Source of the DNA: UBA6054 sp963975575
GTDB taxonomy: Bacteria; Planctomycetota; Phycisphaerae; Phycisphaerales; UBA1924
DNA: 64,000 bases
Assembly: GCA_963975575.1 (NCBI GenBank)
Contig: CAXBHL010000001.1
Location: 248,001-312,000 of the forward strand
Direction: 5' to 3'
Position numbers and translations under genes: made by a program. This document shows, one piece after another, positions 1 to 9,647 of this stretch (position 1 is the stretch's first letter; each line of letters starts with the position of its first letter). Below the pieces are notes generated by a model. It searched no databases. It was given only the letters and a program-made list of their open reading frames with translations, and was not told the origin of the DNA.

Positions 1-1696
1 ACGGGTCGCAAACGTCGAGGCCAAGATCGAGGACGAGGGCGGCCTGCCAGGCAGCTGCGGCCTGGCGCACACCCGCTGGGCCACCCACGGCGGCGTCACC
101 GAAGCCAACGCCCACCCGCACCGTGACGACCGCAACGGCGTCTGCCTGGTCCACAACGGCATCATCGAGAACTACGCCACCATCCGGCGCTTCCTCGAGG
201 ACAAGGGCCACACCTTCTACTCCGAGACCGACACCGAGGTCCTCGCCACCCTCATCGGCGAGCTGTACGACCCCGAGAACGGGCTGGACCTGGAGAAGTC
301 CGTCCAGGCCGCCCTCCGCGAGGTCACGGGCGCCTACGCCATCGCCGTCGTGTGCGAGAAGGAGCCCGGCGTGATGGTCTGCGCCCGCAAGGGCTCGCCG
401 CTGCTCGTCGGCGTGGGCAACGGCGAGTACGTCGTCGCCTCCGACGCCAGCGCCATCATCGCGCACACCGCGCAGGCCATCTCGCTGGATGACTACAACG
501 TCTGCCGCATCACCCGCGAGGGCTTCCGCACCACCACGGTCGACAACATTGCGCAGACCCCAAAGGTCATGCAGCTCGAGCTGGACCTCGAGCAGATCGA
601 GCTGGGCACCTTCGACCACTACATGCGCAAGGAGATCTACGAGCAGCCCAAGAGCCTGCGCACGACGATGCGCGGCCGCTTGGACGAGAAGGAAGGCCGC
701 GTGGTTCTCGGCGGCCTGCTCGCCCTGGCCCCGCAGCTCGTCAAGTCCAGGCGGGTGATCCTCACCGCGCAGGGCACCGCCCTGCATGCCGCCATGATCG
801 GCGAGTACCTGCTCGAGGACCTAGCCAAGATCCCCGCCGAGTGCGAGTACGCCAGCGAGTTCCGCTACCGCAACCCGCTCATCGAGGACGGCACGGTGCT
901 GATCGCCGTCTCGCAGTCCGGCGAGACCGCCGACACGCTGGCCGCCCTCCACGAGGCCCGCGACCGCGGGGCCCTCACGCTCGGCGTGATCAACGTCGTC
1001 GGATCGACCATCGCCCGCGAGACCGACGCGGGCGTCTATCTCCGCGTCGGGCCCGAGATCGGCGTGGCTTCCACCAAGGCCTTCACGGGCCAGGTGGCCG
1101 CCCTGACCATGATCGCCCTGTTCATGGCGCGCCGGCGCATGATGTCGCCCGAGGCCTCCGCCCGCCTCATGGCCGAACTCAGCCAGGTCCCCGACAAGAT
1201 CGAACGCTGCCTCGAGTCCGACGACCAGATCAAAAAAGTCACCGAGAAGTACGTCCACCGCGAGAACTGGCTCTTCCTGGGCCGCGGCTACAACTACCCA
1301 ACCGCTCTCGAGGGCGCCCTCAAACTGAAAGAGATCTCGTACATCCATGCCGAGGGCATGCCCGCGGCCGAGATGAAGCACGGCCCCATCGCGCTGATCG
1401 ACGAGGGGATGCCCGTCGTGTTCATCGCCAACAAGGGCAACCAGTACGAGAAGGTCATGTCCAACATCGCCGAGGTCCGCGCCCGCGGCGGGCACGTCAT
1501 CGCCGTCGCTACCGAGGGTGACACCGAGATCCAGAACTACGCCGAGGACGTCCTCTACGTCCCCGACGTGCCCGAGTGCCTCAGCCCCATGCTGACTGTT
1601 ATCCCCCTCCAACTAATGGCCTACCACGCCGCCGTCCTGCGGGGCCACGACGTGGACAAGCCCCGCAACCTGGCCAAGTCCGTCACCGTCGAGTAA
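1..1696 (+). CDS. glmS: Glutamine--fructose-6-phosphate aminotransferase, 5' end cut by window edge
   Basis: Makes glucosamine-6-phosphate from fructose-6-phosphate and glutamine, the first step towards UDP-GlcNAc for the cell envelope; cytoplasmic. The reading frame is already open at base 2, and 564 residues are visible against about 610 in the family, so some 45 N-terminal residues including the catalytic Cys lie outside the window. Visible glutaminase motifs are AHTRWATHGG near base 67 and VHNGIIENY near base 150. The two SIS sugar-phosphate domains follow, with SQSGETADT (about base 910) and EGALKLKEISY (about base 1309). The C-terminus ends in the family-typical LAKSVTVE. An internal GTG at 350 is not a real start, because homology runs far upstream of it. 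No terminator is visible after the stop. Confidence 0.97.
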   Translation, partial: RVANVEAKIEDEGGLPGSCGLAHTRWATHGGVTEANAHPHRDDRNGVCLVHNGIIENYATIRRFLEDKGHTFYSETDTEVLATLIGELYDPENGLDLEKSVQAALREVTGAYAIAVVCEKEPGVMVCARKGSPLLVGVGNGEYVVASDASAIIAHTAQAISLDDYNVCRITREGFRTTTVDNIAQTPKVMQLELDLEQIELGTFDHYMRKEIYEQPKSLRTTMRGRLDEKEGRVVLGGLLALAPQLVKSRRVILTAQGTALHAAMIGEYLLEDLAKIPAECEYASEFRYRNPLIEDGTVLIAVSQSGETADTLAALHEARDRGALTLGVINVVGSTIARETDAGVYLRVGPEIGVASTKAFTGQVAALTMIALFMARRRMMSPEASARLMAELSQVPDKIERCLESDDQIKKVTEKYVHRENWLFLGRGYNYPTALEGALKLKEISYIHAEGMPAAEMKHGPIALIDEGMPVVFIANKGNQYEKVMSNIAEVRARGGHVIAVATEGDTEIQNYAEDVLYVPDVPECLSPMLTVIPLQLMAYHAAVLRGHDVDKPRNLAKSVTVE

Positions 1697-1788
1697 GCCT
1701 CCGGCATCCACGATCAGATCGTGCGGTTTCCCCTTCTGTTGTCGGCCTCCGGTGTGGTACGCTCCCCGCACACCCGGGGAGGGCCCAC

Positions 1789-2283
1789 GTGAATCCCAAC
1801 GACATCCGCCGCGGCGACGACCAAGGCTACCGGGGCGCCCCGACCCGCCCGGCCGCTTCCAACGCCGAACGATTCGGACGCCAGCAGGGCGCCGACCGGC
1901 GTCAGGCCGAGATCGACGCCGCGTCCCGTCGGTCCGGGGGCGGCTCGGGCATCCCGGCCCGGTACGCCCTTTTCGGGCTGCTCGTCGGGGCCGTGCTGCT
2001 GGTGGGCATCCGTCTGTTTTCCCAATCGCTGGACACGCTGGGTCTGCTGGCGGTCTCGGTCGTGGGGCTGGCGGCCACCCCGCTTGTCCGCCGCCTCATC
2101 CGTTCCGCCACCCCGGTGTACGCCGGCACCCTGATCGGGCTGGCGCTGGGCAGCGCGGCGCTCCTGCTGGGGGATCGGCCGCTGACCACCGACAACCTGT
2201 TCGTTTATCCCGCCCTGGGTGCGGTCTTCGGCGTCCTTTGGATGGTGGTCCGGCTGTCCGCCAGGCGCCCGGCCGCCCCGTGA
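1789..2283 (+). CDS. Small four-helix membrane protein of unknown function
   Basis: Not recognised. The GTG start at 1789 is chosen because a GGGGAGGG ribosome binding site lies just upstream (1776-1783) and the translation before it is proline/arginine-rich shadow sequence. The product is 164 residues. A polar, Arg/Gln-rich N-terminus of about 55 residues precedes four hydrophobic segments (starting about YALFGLLVGAVLL, LGLLAVSVVGLA, TLIGLALGSAALLL and ALGAVFGVLWMVV). It is a likely inner-membrane protein. It follows glmS by 92 bases on the same strand, but nothing links the two functionally. Confidence 0.7.
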   Translation: MNPNDIRRGDDQGYRGAPTRPAASNAERFGRQQGADRRQAEIDAASRRSGGGSGIPARYALFGLLVGAVLLVGIRLFSQSLDTLGLLAVSVVGLAATPLVRRLIRSATPVYAGTLIGLALGSAALLLGDRPLTTDNLFVYPALGAVFGVLWMVVRLSARRPAAP

Positions 2284-2446
2284 ATCGGGCCATCGGACGG
2301 GCCGATCGCCGGATCGGTTCTCGGCCGTTCCGGCCCTGACGTCTTTGCGGGCTGTACCGCAGGTCCCAGAATGGCTCAAGCCGCACGGTCGCCGGCCCGA
2401 TGCTTCTCGGATCCCCGCGGGTGGGATCAGTCCGGAGGGACCGGCG

Positions 2447-3061
2447 ATGACGCCTCTGACGGTCATGAAGCTTCCATTCCAACAGACGCACCGCCCGGTG
2501 GAGGTCCTCCCCCCGGTCGAGATCAGCACCCAGCGCCTGCTGTTCCGCCCCCTCTCGCTGGCGGACCGCCCGGCCGTGCTCGATTCGATCGCCGAGAGCC
2601 GCGCGGCCCTCGAAGGCCTGATCCCCCTCAACCACGACGACGAGACCGACGACGACCTCTTCACCCGCTGGGTCGACACCGCGGTCGAGTGCGACAACAA
2701 CCGCAGCGCGTGGCGCCGGGCCGCCTTCCTCGAGGACGGGGCCTTCGTCGGACTCTTCAACCTGACCAAGATCGAACTGGGGCTCGAGTGGACCTGCGAG
2801 GCCAACTGGTGGGTCGACCGCCGGCTCGGCGGGCGCGGCTACGCGACCGAGGGTGTCGACGCCATGCTCCGCTTCGCCACCGCCGACATGCCCAGCGGCC
2901 TGGGCATCACACGCGTCCGTGCCATGATCCAGCCCGAGAACGCCGCCAGCATCCGCGTCGCCGAGAAGGCCGGCATGCACGCCACCGACGAGACGGACCT
3001 GCTGCCGATCGCCGGCGTGCCCCGCACGCACCGTGTCTTCGTCCGCATACCGACCACGTGA
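2447..3061 (+). CDS. GNAT-family N-acetyltransferase (RimJ/RimL type)
   Basis: Probably transfers an acetyl group from acetyl-CoA to an amine, perhaps a protein N-terminus; the substrate is unknown. The ATG at 2447 has a GGAGGGA site (2434-2440) at good spacing, giving 204 residues. The N-terminal STQRLLFRPLSLADRPAVLDSI is typical of the RimJ/RimL branch. ANWWVDRRLGGRGYATEGVDAMLRFA carries the acetyl-CoA pyrophosphate-binding loop (R-x-G-x-G-x-A), and the downstream PENAASIRVAEKAGM is the usual motif B. It is convergent with the TolC-like gene, with only 4 bases between the stops. An assignment to ribosomal protein acetylation would be a guess. Confidence 0.88.
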   Translation: MTPLTVMKLPFQQTHRPVEVLPPVEISTQRLLFRPLSLADRPAVLDSIAESRAALEGLIPLNHDDETDDDLFTRWVDTAVECDNNRSAWRRAAFLEDGAFVGLFNLTKIELGLEWTCEANWWVDRRLGGRGYATEGVDAMLRFATADMPSGLGITRVRAMIQPENAASIRVAEKAGMHATDETDLLPIAGVPRTHRVFVRIPTT

Positions 3062-3065
3062 GCGC

Positions 3066-4937
3066 TCAGGGCCCGGCCGGTGAGTCGGCCGGCGGGTCGT
3101 TCGGATCCGGGTAGACCGCCTGCGGCGCCACCCCGGAACCCTCCATCATCATCCCCGGGGGCGCGGCGAACGTGCCGTCGGGCTGCACCCGCAGCTGCCC
3201 GGTGGTCAGCAGGTACGCCAGGATCGCGTTGCGCAGGTCCGTCAGCGCCTGGTCGCGCGCGTTCTCGGCGTCGAGCAGCGCGTTCTGGCGGTCCAGCACC
3301 GCCTGCGGGTCGGCGTCGTCCCGCAGGGAAAGGTCCTCGAGGCCCCGCTCGTTGATCCCGATCTGCGTCTCGGCCAGCTGCAGCTGGAAGCGGGCCAGGT
3401 CGATCGCACGCACCGCCCGGCGGGCCTCGATCACGATCGAATCCCGGAACTCGTCGAACGACCGCCGGTCCCGTTCCAGGCGGATCTGCGCCTGCCGCAG
3501 GCTCAGGCGCTCGATCTTGCGGTCCAGCGGGAGGCTGAAGGTCGCGCCCACCGAGTACGCCGTGTCTCCGCCGTCCAGGCCCAGTCCCTCCTGGTCGCCC
3601 CCGGGGTCCGTCGGCACGGTCACGCTGGCGTTGAGATCGAAGTCCGCCAGCGTGTTGTTCCGCGCGTTCGCCACCGCGCGCTCTGTGTCCAGCAGCCGGT
3701 CACGCCGGTTCTGCAGGTCCAGCCGGTAGCTGAGCGCCCTGGATACCGCCTCCTCCGGCGTGATCTGCGGCTCGCGCAGCCCGCGCCCCGGCTCGCCCAG
3801 CACGATCTTCCGCCCCGGCTCGAGCCCCAGGCGCAGCTTGAACCGCTCGAGCTGGAGGATGTACGACTCGCGCAGGTTGGCCAGCTGCGCCTCGGACTGC
3901 TTGACCGCGTTGGCCACGATGTCGTTCTGGAACGGGTTCAGCCGCCCCGCGGTGACCTTCGCCGCCGTCTCTTCCTGCCGCCGGATCTGCGACTCGAGCT
4001 GGCGACGCTGGTTGCCGATCCGCGCCCGCGTCTGGAGCAGCGAGAAGTAGTCCGACGCGATCGACACGAGCAGCTGGCGCCGGAACCGCTCGTAGGTCCG
4101 CGCCGCGTACACCGAGCTGCGTTCGGCCTGGATCAGGTCCTCCCGCGCCACCCGCCCCGCGCCGCGCAGCAGCGGCATGTTCCCGCTGAGGATCAGGTCG
4201 CTCGACGAGGTGTACGCGTTCGTGCTCTCGTTCACCAGCTCCTGCGCCGCCCGCGTCACCCAGCGTGCCTCGACGCTCCCGCCGTACGGCAGACGCTGCG
4301 ACACCCGCAGCGTGTTGATCACCGAGAGCGCCGCGTCGAACGTGCCGTCGTCGCCGTCCCCGAAGAAGCCGACCGTCGTGTCGTTGAACAGCCGCGGCGT
4401 CCACTGGTGCCGCTCGATCAGCAGCGAGATCACCGAGAGGATGAACTCCTCCTCCGCCTGGCGGTGCTCGCGGCTGGATGCGTCCGCCAGCTTGAACACC
4501 GCGTCCAGGTCCAGCAGCAGCGCGTCCGCCCCGCCCTCGATCGCCTCGTCCGCGTACGCGTCGAGGATCGCCGCCACGTCCCGCGACTCCGCCGCCGGGT
4601 CGAACCGCAACGCCGAAGCGGGGGGGTTGACCGTCCCCGGCTGGCGCGTGTACCACCCGGACCGATCGCCCACCGCCGGCGGATCGAACGGACGCGGCCC
4701 GTCCGCGTTGCCGCCCAGTTCCGACACCCGCTCCCGGATCACACGCTCCGTCTGCCGGTCGATGCGGTCCATCCCGCGCGAACAACCACCAGCCAGAATG
4801 CTGACAAGCAGTCCCGCTCCGCCGAATCCCGCAAACCAAATTCTGGGATTCCCCAACTTTCTCTCCACGCTCCCGTCCGGGTGCTGGGCGGGAGGGGTCA
4901 GGGTCCGTCCGGACGGCGTAAGTGTCGGCAGTGTCAT
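3066..4937 (-). CDS. TolC-like outer membrane efflux lipoprotein
   Basis: Outer-membrane channel component of a tripartite efflux or type I secretion system. 623 residues from the ATG at 4937. A hydrophobic stretch (about residues 34-50) ends in an AGGC lipobox (Cys52), so lipid anchoring is likely. A GTG at 4868 would give a more normal 28-residue signal and may be the true start. After a specific N-terminal region of about 200 residues, the rest is long amphipathic helices and coiled coil with OEP-type repeats such as RLNPFQNDIVANAVKQSEAQLANLRE and later VSVTVPTDPGG-like strands. The tail is proline-rich. No membrane-fusion protein or inner-membrane pump lies next to it, so its partners must be encoded elsewhere. 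Confidence 0.88.
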   Translation of the reverse strand: MTLPTLTPSGRTLTPPAQHPDGSVERKLGNPRIWFAGFGGAGLLVSILAGGCSRGMDRIDRQTERVIRERVSELGGNADGPRPFDPPAVGDRSGWYTRQPGTVNPPASALRFDPAAESRDVAAILDAYADEAIEGGADALLLDLDAVFKLADASSREHRQAEEEFILSVISLLIERHQWTPRLFNDTTVGFFGDGDDGTFDAALSVINTLRVSQRLPYGGSVEARWVTRAAQELVNESTNAYTSSSDLILSGNMPLLRGAGRVAREDLIQAERSSVYAARTYERFRRQLLVSIASDYFSLLQTRARIGNQRRQLESQIRRQEETAAKVTAGRLNPFQNDIVANAVKQSEAQLANLRESYILQLERFKLRLGLEPGRKIVLGEPGRGLREPQITPEEAVSRALSYRLDLQNRRDRLLDTERAVANARNNTLADFDLNASVTVPTDPGGDQEGLGLDGGDTAYSVGATFSLPLDRKIERLSLRQAQIRLERDRRSFDEFRDSIVIEARRAVRAIDLARFQLQLAETQIGINERGLEDLSLRDDADPQAVLDRQNALLDAENARDQALTDLRNAILAYLLTTGQLRVQPDGTFAAPPGMMMEGSGVAPQAVYPDPNDPPADSPAGP

Positions 4938-5145
4938 GATTTAGTGCTTTTTCCGCGTCAGGAGGTCGGTGGCGGGTTCGTGGGCGGAAGTCTACCGCCC
5001 CAGGCCGCGCCCGTTGCGTTTTTCAAGGTGCCCTCCTACCGTCCCAGTCCGCGATCCTCAACGGGTTTTCGGCGATCCGAACCCGAACGCCTTGCCTACC
5101 GGCGTCCGAACCGCTCGATGCCGGGCCAACCGGAGCCCTTCCTGC

Positions 5146-7896
5146 ATGCCCGCGGTGAACTTTGACGGCAAATCCATCTCCATCGACGGCCGGCGCGTCT
5201 GGCTCGTCTCCGGCTCCCTCCAGTTCCAGCGCTTCCCCAGGGAGTCATGGGCCGATCGCATCCACGCCGCCAAACTGGCCGGCCTGAACACGATCGAAAC
5301 CCCCATCTTCTGGAACCGGATCGAATCCCGCCCGGGCAACTTCGACTTCAAGGGCGACAACGACATCCGCCACTTCCTCAAACTGGTCCAGGAGGCCGGC
5401 CTCTTCGCCATCCTCCGCCCCGGCCCCTACGTCGGCGCCGGATGGGACCTCGGCGGCATCCCCTCCTGGCTGCTCGCCCAGGACGCCGCCCACCTCCGCG
5501 CTCCCAACCAGCCCTTCCTCGAGGCCACCGGCCGCTTCTTCACCGCCCTGTCCAAGCAGGTCAAGGACCTCCAGGCCAACTCGTCCGGCGGCGGGCCCAT
5601 CGTCCTGATCCAGAACGAGGCCCACTGGACCTGCGACCACCCCGACGCCGCCGCGTCCTACCTCGGCGAACTCGCCCGATACCTCCGCGAGTCGGGCCTC
5701 AACCTGCCCCGCATCAACGCCAACAACCTCTGGCAGGGCGTCGAGGGTGAGATCGACGGCTGGACCGGCGAGGGCGAGATGTTCGCCATCCTCCGCCAAC
5801 TCAACGCCGTCCGCCCCGACCAGCCCCGCATCGTGGTCGACTTCGGCCCCATCCGCCGGCCCCGCTTCGGCGAGAACGTGCCCGACCTGGTCGACCCCTG
5901 GACCCTGCAGCGCCAGCTCGGCGAGATCCTCGCCTCGGCCGGTCAGTTCAACTTGGCCACTTTCGCCAGCGGCACGTCCTTCGGCTTCTGGGCCGGCCAG
6001 TCCCCCCGCGGCGAGCACACCATGCTCGCGCCCACGCAGGAACTCTCCGCCGCGCTCGACGAGCACGGCCGCCCCACGCCCTACTACCACGCCCTGCGGC
6101 GCATCGCCACCTTCGCGTCCTCCTTCTCGCGCGTCTTCGCCAATCACACCACCGACACGCCGCCGGTCGTCATCGATCCCGCCCCCCGCGAGGGCGCCAT
6201 CAACGCCCGCACGATCACTCACCTCCGCGGGACCCAGGGCTCGGTGCTCTTCGTCTTCTCGCCGCCCAAGTCCAAGCCGGGCACCCTGCCCCTGCTCATG
6301 TCCGACGGCTCGTCGCTGCCCGTGCCGCTGGGCAACCAGCAGGTCCACTGGTGCCTGCTCGACACCCAGTTGTCCGGGCGCGCCCGGCTGGACTACGCCA
6401 CCCTCTGCCCGCTGTTCTTCGCGGGCACCACCCTGGTGGTCTTCGGCCCCGCCGGCGCGACCGGCGCCGTCTCGATCAACGGCACGCCCGTGGAACTCGA
6501 GGTCCCCAAGGGCCGCCGGCCCGTCACCATCAAGGTCGACGAGATCACCGTGGCCGTCGTCTCCGAGGACCTCGCCGACGAGACCTACCACCAGAACGGC
6601 ACGGTCTACATCGGCGTGGCAGGCCTGACGCCCGCCGGCGAGCCCCTGCCCGGCTCGTCCAAGACCCACACCGAGATCGCGCCCGACGGCGCCACGTCCG
6701 CCGTCACCACCAAGGTCCCGGACGACGCGCCGCCGGCCCGCCTTCCCTCGATCAACATCGAGACCTGGGAGGCCGCCCCCGACACCGCCCACGCCGACGG
6801 CTCCAGCCCGCGCTTCGCCCAGATCCAAGGCCCCGCCGAGCTGCCCGCCCTGGGCGCGCCCCAGGGCTACGGTTGGTACCGCGTCAATCTCCGCTCGGGC
6901 GCCACCCGCAAGATCAAGGTCAGCGCGCCCGAGATGGCCGACCGCCTCCAGCTCTTCCTCGACAACGAGCCCGTGGGCGTGCTCGGCACCGGCCCCGGCG
7001 CCGAGACCGTGCTGCCCCTCTCGCTCAAGAAGGGCACCCACACCCTGACCGCGCTGGCCGACAACATGGGCTACGCGTCCGGCGGCTCGGTCATGCACTT
7101 CCACAAGGGCCTCTACGGCCACCTCTTCGAGACCGCCACCTTCCGCACGCCCAAGCCCAAGCTGGCGACCTCCGAGCCCTTCGACCTGCTCGCCTGGCGC
7201 ACGCCTTTGTTCAAGGTCCGCGAGGGCGATACCACGCACCCCTCGCGCATCTCGTGGGCCTTCGCACACCGCAAGCACTCGCCGCTGGTGGTCAACCTGC
7301 CACCCCTGCCGGCCCGCGCGGTCGTGCTGCTCAACGGCGATCCCGTGGACTTCGTTGACGCGAACCAGTCGCGGTCGGTCTACCTCTCCGAGCACCAGCT
7401 CCGGCGCGGCAACAACGAGCTCGAACTCGCCCTGCACACCGACGAGGGCGACGGCCCCGGCGCCCAGGCCCGCGTCGAGGAGGTCCTGGCCATCTGCTCG
7501 GGCATCAAGTTCCTCGAGGCCGCCTCGCCCGCCACCGACAAGGGCGAGTGGGCCTTCGCCAAGTGGGAAGCCCCGACCGAGAACGAGTACCAGGAAGTCG
7601 CCAAGAGCAACCTTGGCAAGGTCAACACGCCCTGCTGGTGGCGCACCTTCTTCAACGCCCCGACCGAACGCCTGGCCATCTCGCTGGACCTCTCCGGCAT
7701 GACCAAGGGCGTGGTCTTCCTCAACGGCCACAACCTGGGGCGCTATTTCTCGCAGACCGCCGCCCTCAAGAAGGTCCCCCCGCAACTGCCCATGCCGCTG
7801 CCCCGCCCGTACCTCAAGGAAACCGGCAACGAGCTCGTCATCTTCGACGAGCACGGCGGCAACCCCGCCCGCATCAAGGTCACGGTCGAGAAGTAA
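5146..7896 (+). CDS. GH35 (beta-galactosidase-like) protein with atypical active site
   Basis: 916 residues from the ATG at 5146, the first Met before the conserved fold; a GGAG lies 10 bases upstream. The start of the TIM barrel is clear: LVSGSLQFQRFPRESWADRI, AGLNTIETPIFWNRIE and FAILRPGPYVGAGWDLGGIP match the GH35 sequence around its conserved HSGEIHYFR and RPGPYICAEW motifs. The NLATFASGTSFGFW segment corresponds to the GGTNFGFW signature. C-terminal jelly-roll domains end with VFLNGHNLGRY, also typical. However, the acid/base region reads IQNEAHW (Glu158) where the family has QVENEYG, and the nucleophile region reads VVDFGP (Asp232) where the family has a Glu in an EFW context. No signal peptide is visible. 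The fold is secure; the activity on beta-galactosides is not. Confidence 0.85.
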   Translation: MPAVNFDGKSISIDGRRVWLVSGSLQFQRFPRESWADRIHAAKLAGLNTIETPIFWNRIESRPGNFDFKGDNDIRHFLKLVQEAGLFAILRPGPYVGAGWDLGGIPSWLLAQDAAHLRAPNQPFLEATGRFFTALSKQVKDLQANSSGGGPIVLIQNEAHWTCDHPDAAASYLGELARYLRESGLNLPRINANNLWQGVEGEIDGWTGEGEMFAILRQLNAVRPDQPRIVVDFGPIRRPRFGENVPDLVDPWTLQRQLGEILASAGQFNLATFASGTSFGFWAGQSPRGEHTMLAPTQELSAALDEHGRPTPYYHALRRIATFASSFSRVFANHTTDTPPVVIDPAPREGAINARTITHLRGTQGSVLFVFSPPKSKPGTLPLLMSDGSSLPVPLGNQQVHWCLLDTQLSGRARLDYATLCPLFFAGTTLVVFGPAGATGAVSINGTPVELEVPKGRRPVTIKVDEITVAVVSEDLADETYHQNGTVYIGVAGLTPAGEPLPGSSKTHTEIAPDGATSAVTTKVPDDAPPARLPSINIETWEAAPDTAHADGSSPRFAQIQGPAELPALGAPQGYGWYRVNLRSGATRKIKVSAPEMADRLQLFLDNEPVGVLGTGPGAETVLPLSLKKGTHTLTALADNMGYASGGSVMHFHKGLYGHLFETATFRTPKPKLATSEPFDLLAWRTPLFKVREGDTTHPSRISWAFAHRKHSPLVVNLPPLPARAVVLLNGDPVDFVDANQSRSVYLSEHQLRRGNNELELALHTDEGDGPGAQARVEEVLAICSGIKFLEAASPATDKGEWAFAKWEAPTENEYQEVAKSNLGKVNTPCWWRTFFNAPTERLAISLDLSGMTKGVVFLNGHNLGRYFSQTAALKKVPPQLPMPLPRPYLKETGNELVIFDEHGGNPARIKVTVEK

Positions 7897-8071
7897 CCCT
7901 CCCGGCACCGCGCAACGCGCCACGCGAGCCGCGGATCCAGTGCGCGGCTCGCTGTGTCCTGGCGCGGTCGCAACCCGCGCCCCGCACTGACACCACCCCG
8001 TCACCACACCATCACCCCGAACGCTGGCCTCCCAAGAAACCACCCCCCGCCACGCGTACCCTGCCAAAGGC

Positions 8072-8599
8072 ATGAACACTCCCACCTGGCAGAAAGCCGC
8101 ATCCTTCGCCGCCCGCGCCCACCAGGGTCAGATGCGCAAGGACGGCAAGACCCCTTATGTCGCCCACGTCGTCCGCGTCGCCATGACCGTCCGCGACGTC
8201 TTCGGCTGCGACGACCCCGTCGCCATCTGCACCGCGTTCCTGCACGACACCATCGAGGACACGGCCACCGACTACGATGCCATTCACCACCGATTCGGAA
8301 CCGAGGTCGCCGACTGCGTGGCCGCGATGAGCAAGAACATGCTCCTGCCCGAGGACGCCCGCGAGACCGACTACGACGCCCGGCTCGCCACCGCCCCGTG
8401 GCAGGCCCGCATCGTCAAACTCGCCGACGTCTACGACAACGGCCACGACCTCGAACGCACCATGCGTGTCCACAAGAACATCGAACGGTGCCGCCGGGCG
8501 CTCGAACTGACCCGCCAAGACCTGCCGGCCCCGTGCTTCGTCGCCGCGCACGAACGCGTCACGCACCTCGTCGAGCAGCTGACGGCCCGAGCCGACTGA
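8072..8599 (+). CDS. HD-domain hydrolase related to SpoT / MESH1
   Basis: Single-domain HD phosphohydrolase of 175 residues, the size of stand-alone (p)ppGpp hydrolases. It carries the family signatures AARAHQGQMRKDGKTPYVAH at the N-terminus, AFLHDTIEDT (the metal-binding HD and the ED pair) and VKLADVYDN further on. All metal ligands expected from the HD fold are present. There is no synthetase, TGS or ACT domain, so it would only degrade alarmone or act on a related nucleotide such as NADPH. Start ATG at 8072. It is convergent with the PDZ gene, with 4 bases between stops. Alternative: an HD enzyme with another phosphoester substrate. Confidence 0.85.
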   Translation: MNTPTWQKAASFAARAHQGQMRKDGKTPYVAHVVRVAMTVRDVFGCDDPVAICTAFLHDTIEDTATDYDAIHHRFGTEVADCVAAMSKNMLLPEDARETDYDARLATAPWQARIVKLADVYDNGHDLERTMRVHKNIERCRRALELTRQDLPAPCFVAAHERVTHLVEQLTARAD

Positions 8600-8603
8600 T
8601 CGC

Positions 8604-9638
8604 TCACTCGGAGATCGAATCGAGCAGCCGCGCCGTCTCGGTCAGTTGTTGATCCAGCCGCGCCATCCGCTGCCGGACCCCCGCCAGCCGCGCCTCCAAC
8701 GCCGGCGCCGGCTCGCCCGCGTCGGTGGATTCTCTGATCCGCTGCAGCAGCGACCGCTCGAACTCAACCAGCACCGACCGCGTCCGCACCCCCGAGGTCA
8801 TCGCCCGCCCGAGGTCCACGCGCCGCTGGTCCCGCACGGCCCTGGCCGCTTCCTCGGGCGTGGTCCACACCCCGCGCCGACGCGCGTTCAGGTCGCGCTC
8901 CATCCCCACCGTGCCCAACGCGATGCCCGGCCCCCGCCGGTCGCCGGGCTCGTCGGGGATCGCAACGGCGCCATCCGGGAACGCCGCCGCCACCCACGCG
9001 TCCCCGCCCAGGCGATCGCCGATCGTGTCCGGCCCGTCCAGGCCGACGCCCGACCGACCGTACCGCAGGCGCATGGCCCAGAGCACCGTCGCCTCGTCCA
9101 GCGACGCCGCCCCGTCCAGGTTCGCGTACGCGCCCAGCGGCAGCCTCAGGTCCAGCACCGTCCGGTCGCGCCGCACCAGCACCGGCATCACCGCCCCGGG
9201 CTCGCGGCTGAGGATCTCCGCCCGCACGTGGTCCTGCCCGCCGACCACCTCGTCGTCGATCGCCAGGATCACGTCGCCCGCCCGAAGAATCTGCGCCGCC
9301 GGGAACCCGTTGACCACCGCCTGGATCTGCACCCCGCCCTCGCTGCTCGCGCCGAAGCTCACGCCAAGCCCGCCCAGCGGCTCGTTGCGGAATCGCGCCG
9401 CCGCGACCCGGGTCAGCCGCAGGCGCTGCTCGGCGCTCAGGTCCTCCCGCGCCAACGCCGCCAGGAGCACGTCCTGCGCCAGCGCATCGGCCGCCATCAG
9501 CGCCGCCCCCGCGGCCTCCCGCTCCGCCCACGACGCGCTGCCCAGATCATCAACCAGCCGGGCCACGTCCGCCGCGCCCAGGGCCCCATCGCCGGGCTGG
9601 ACCAGCAGGACCGTCGCGATGAGAAGGGCCTGGAGCAT
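8604..9638 (-). CDS. Exported PDZ-domain protein
   Basis: 344 residues. A short signal-like hydrophobic N-terminus (MLQALLIATVLLVQPGDGALGA) suggests export. Residues of about 25-85 form a helical, Ala/Leu-rich region resembling HEAT-like repeats. A PDZ domain follows, with GLGVSFGASSEGGVQIQAVVNGFPA and RAGDVILAIDDEVV, the usual ligand-groove and G-D-x-I-x-x-I-D elements. The C-terminal 60 residues are charged and probably coiled coil (LEARLAGVRQRMARLDQQLTE). No protease domain is attached, so it is more likely an adaptor than an enzyme. It is the last gene of the tpiA-secG-yicC-phosphotransferase run, starting 9 bases after its neighbour's stop. Confidence 0.75.
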   Translation of the reverse strand: MLQALLIATVLLVQPGDGALGAADVARLVDDLGSASWAEREAAGAALMAADALAQDVLLAALAREDLSAEQRLRLTRVAAARFRNEPLGGLGVSFGASSEGGVQIQAVVNGFPAAQILRAGDVILAIDDEVVGGQDHVRAEILSREPGAVMPVLVRRDRTVLDLRLPLGAYANLDGAASLDEATVLWAMRLRYGRSGVGLDGPDTIGDRLGGDAWVAAAFPDGAVAIPDEPGDRRGPGIALGTVGMERDLNARRRGVWTTPEEAARAVRDQRRVDLGRAMTSGVRTRSVLVEFERSLLQRIRESTDAGEPAPALEARLAGVRQRMARLDQQLTETARLLDSISE

Positions 9639-9647
9639 GCCGTCAGT

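Noticed and set aside
3066..4937. A complete efflux operon around the TolC-like gene
   Set aside because: Neighbours are an acetyltransferase and a GH35-like protein; no fusion protein or pump is encoded nearby.
5245..8085. A 946-codon antisense frame over the GH35-like gene
   Set aside because: Low-complexity shadow with no recognisable motif; the opposite strand is a convincing GH35 protein.
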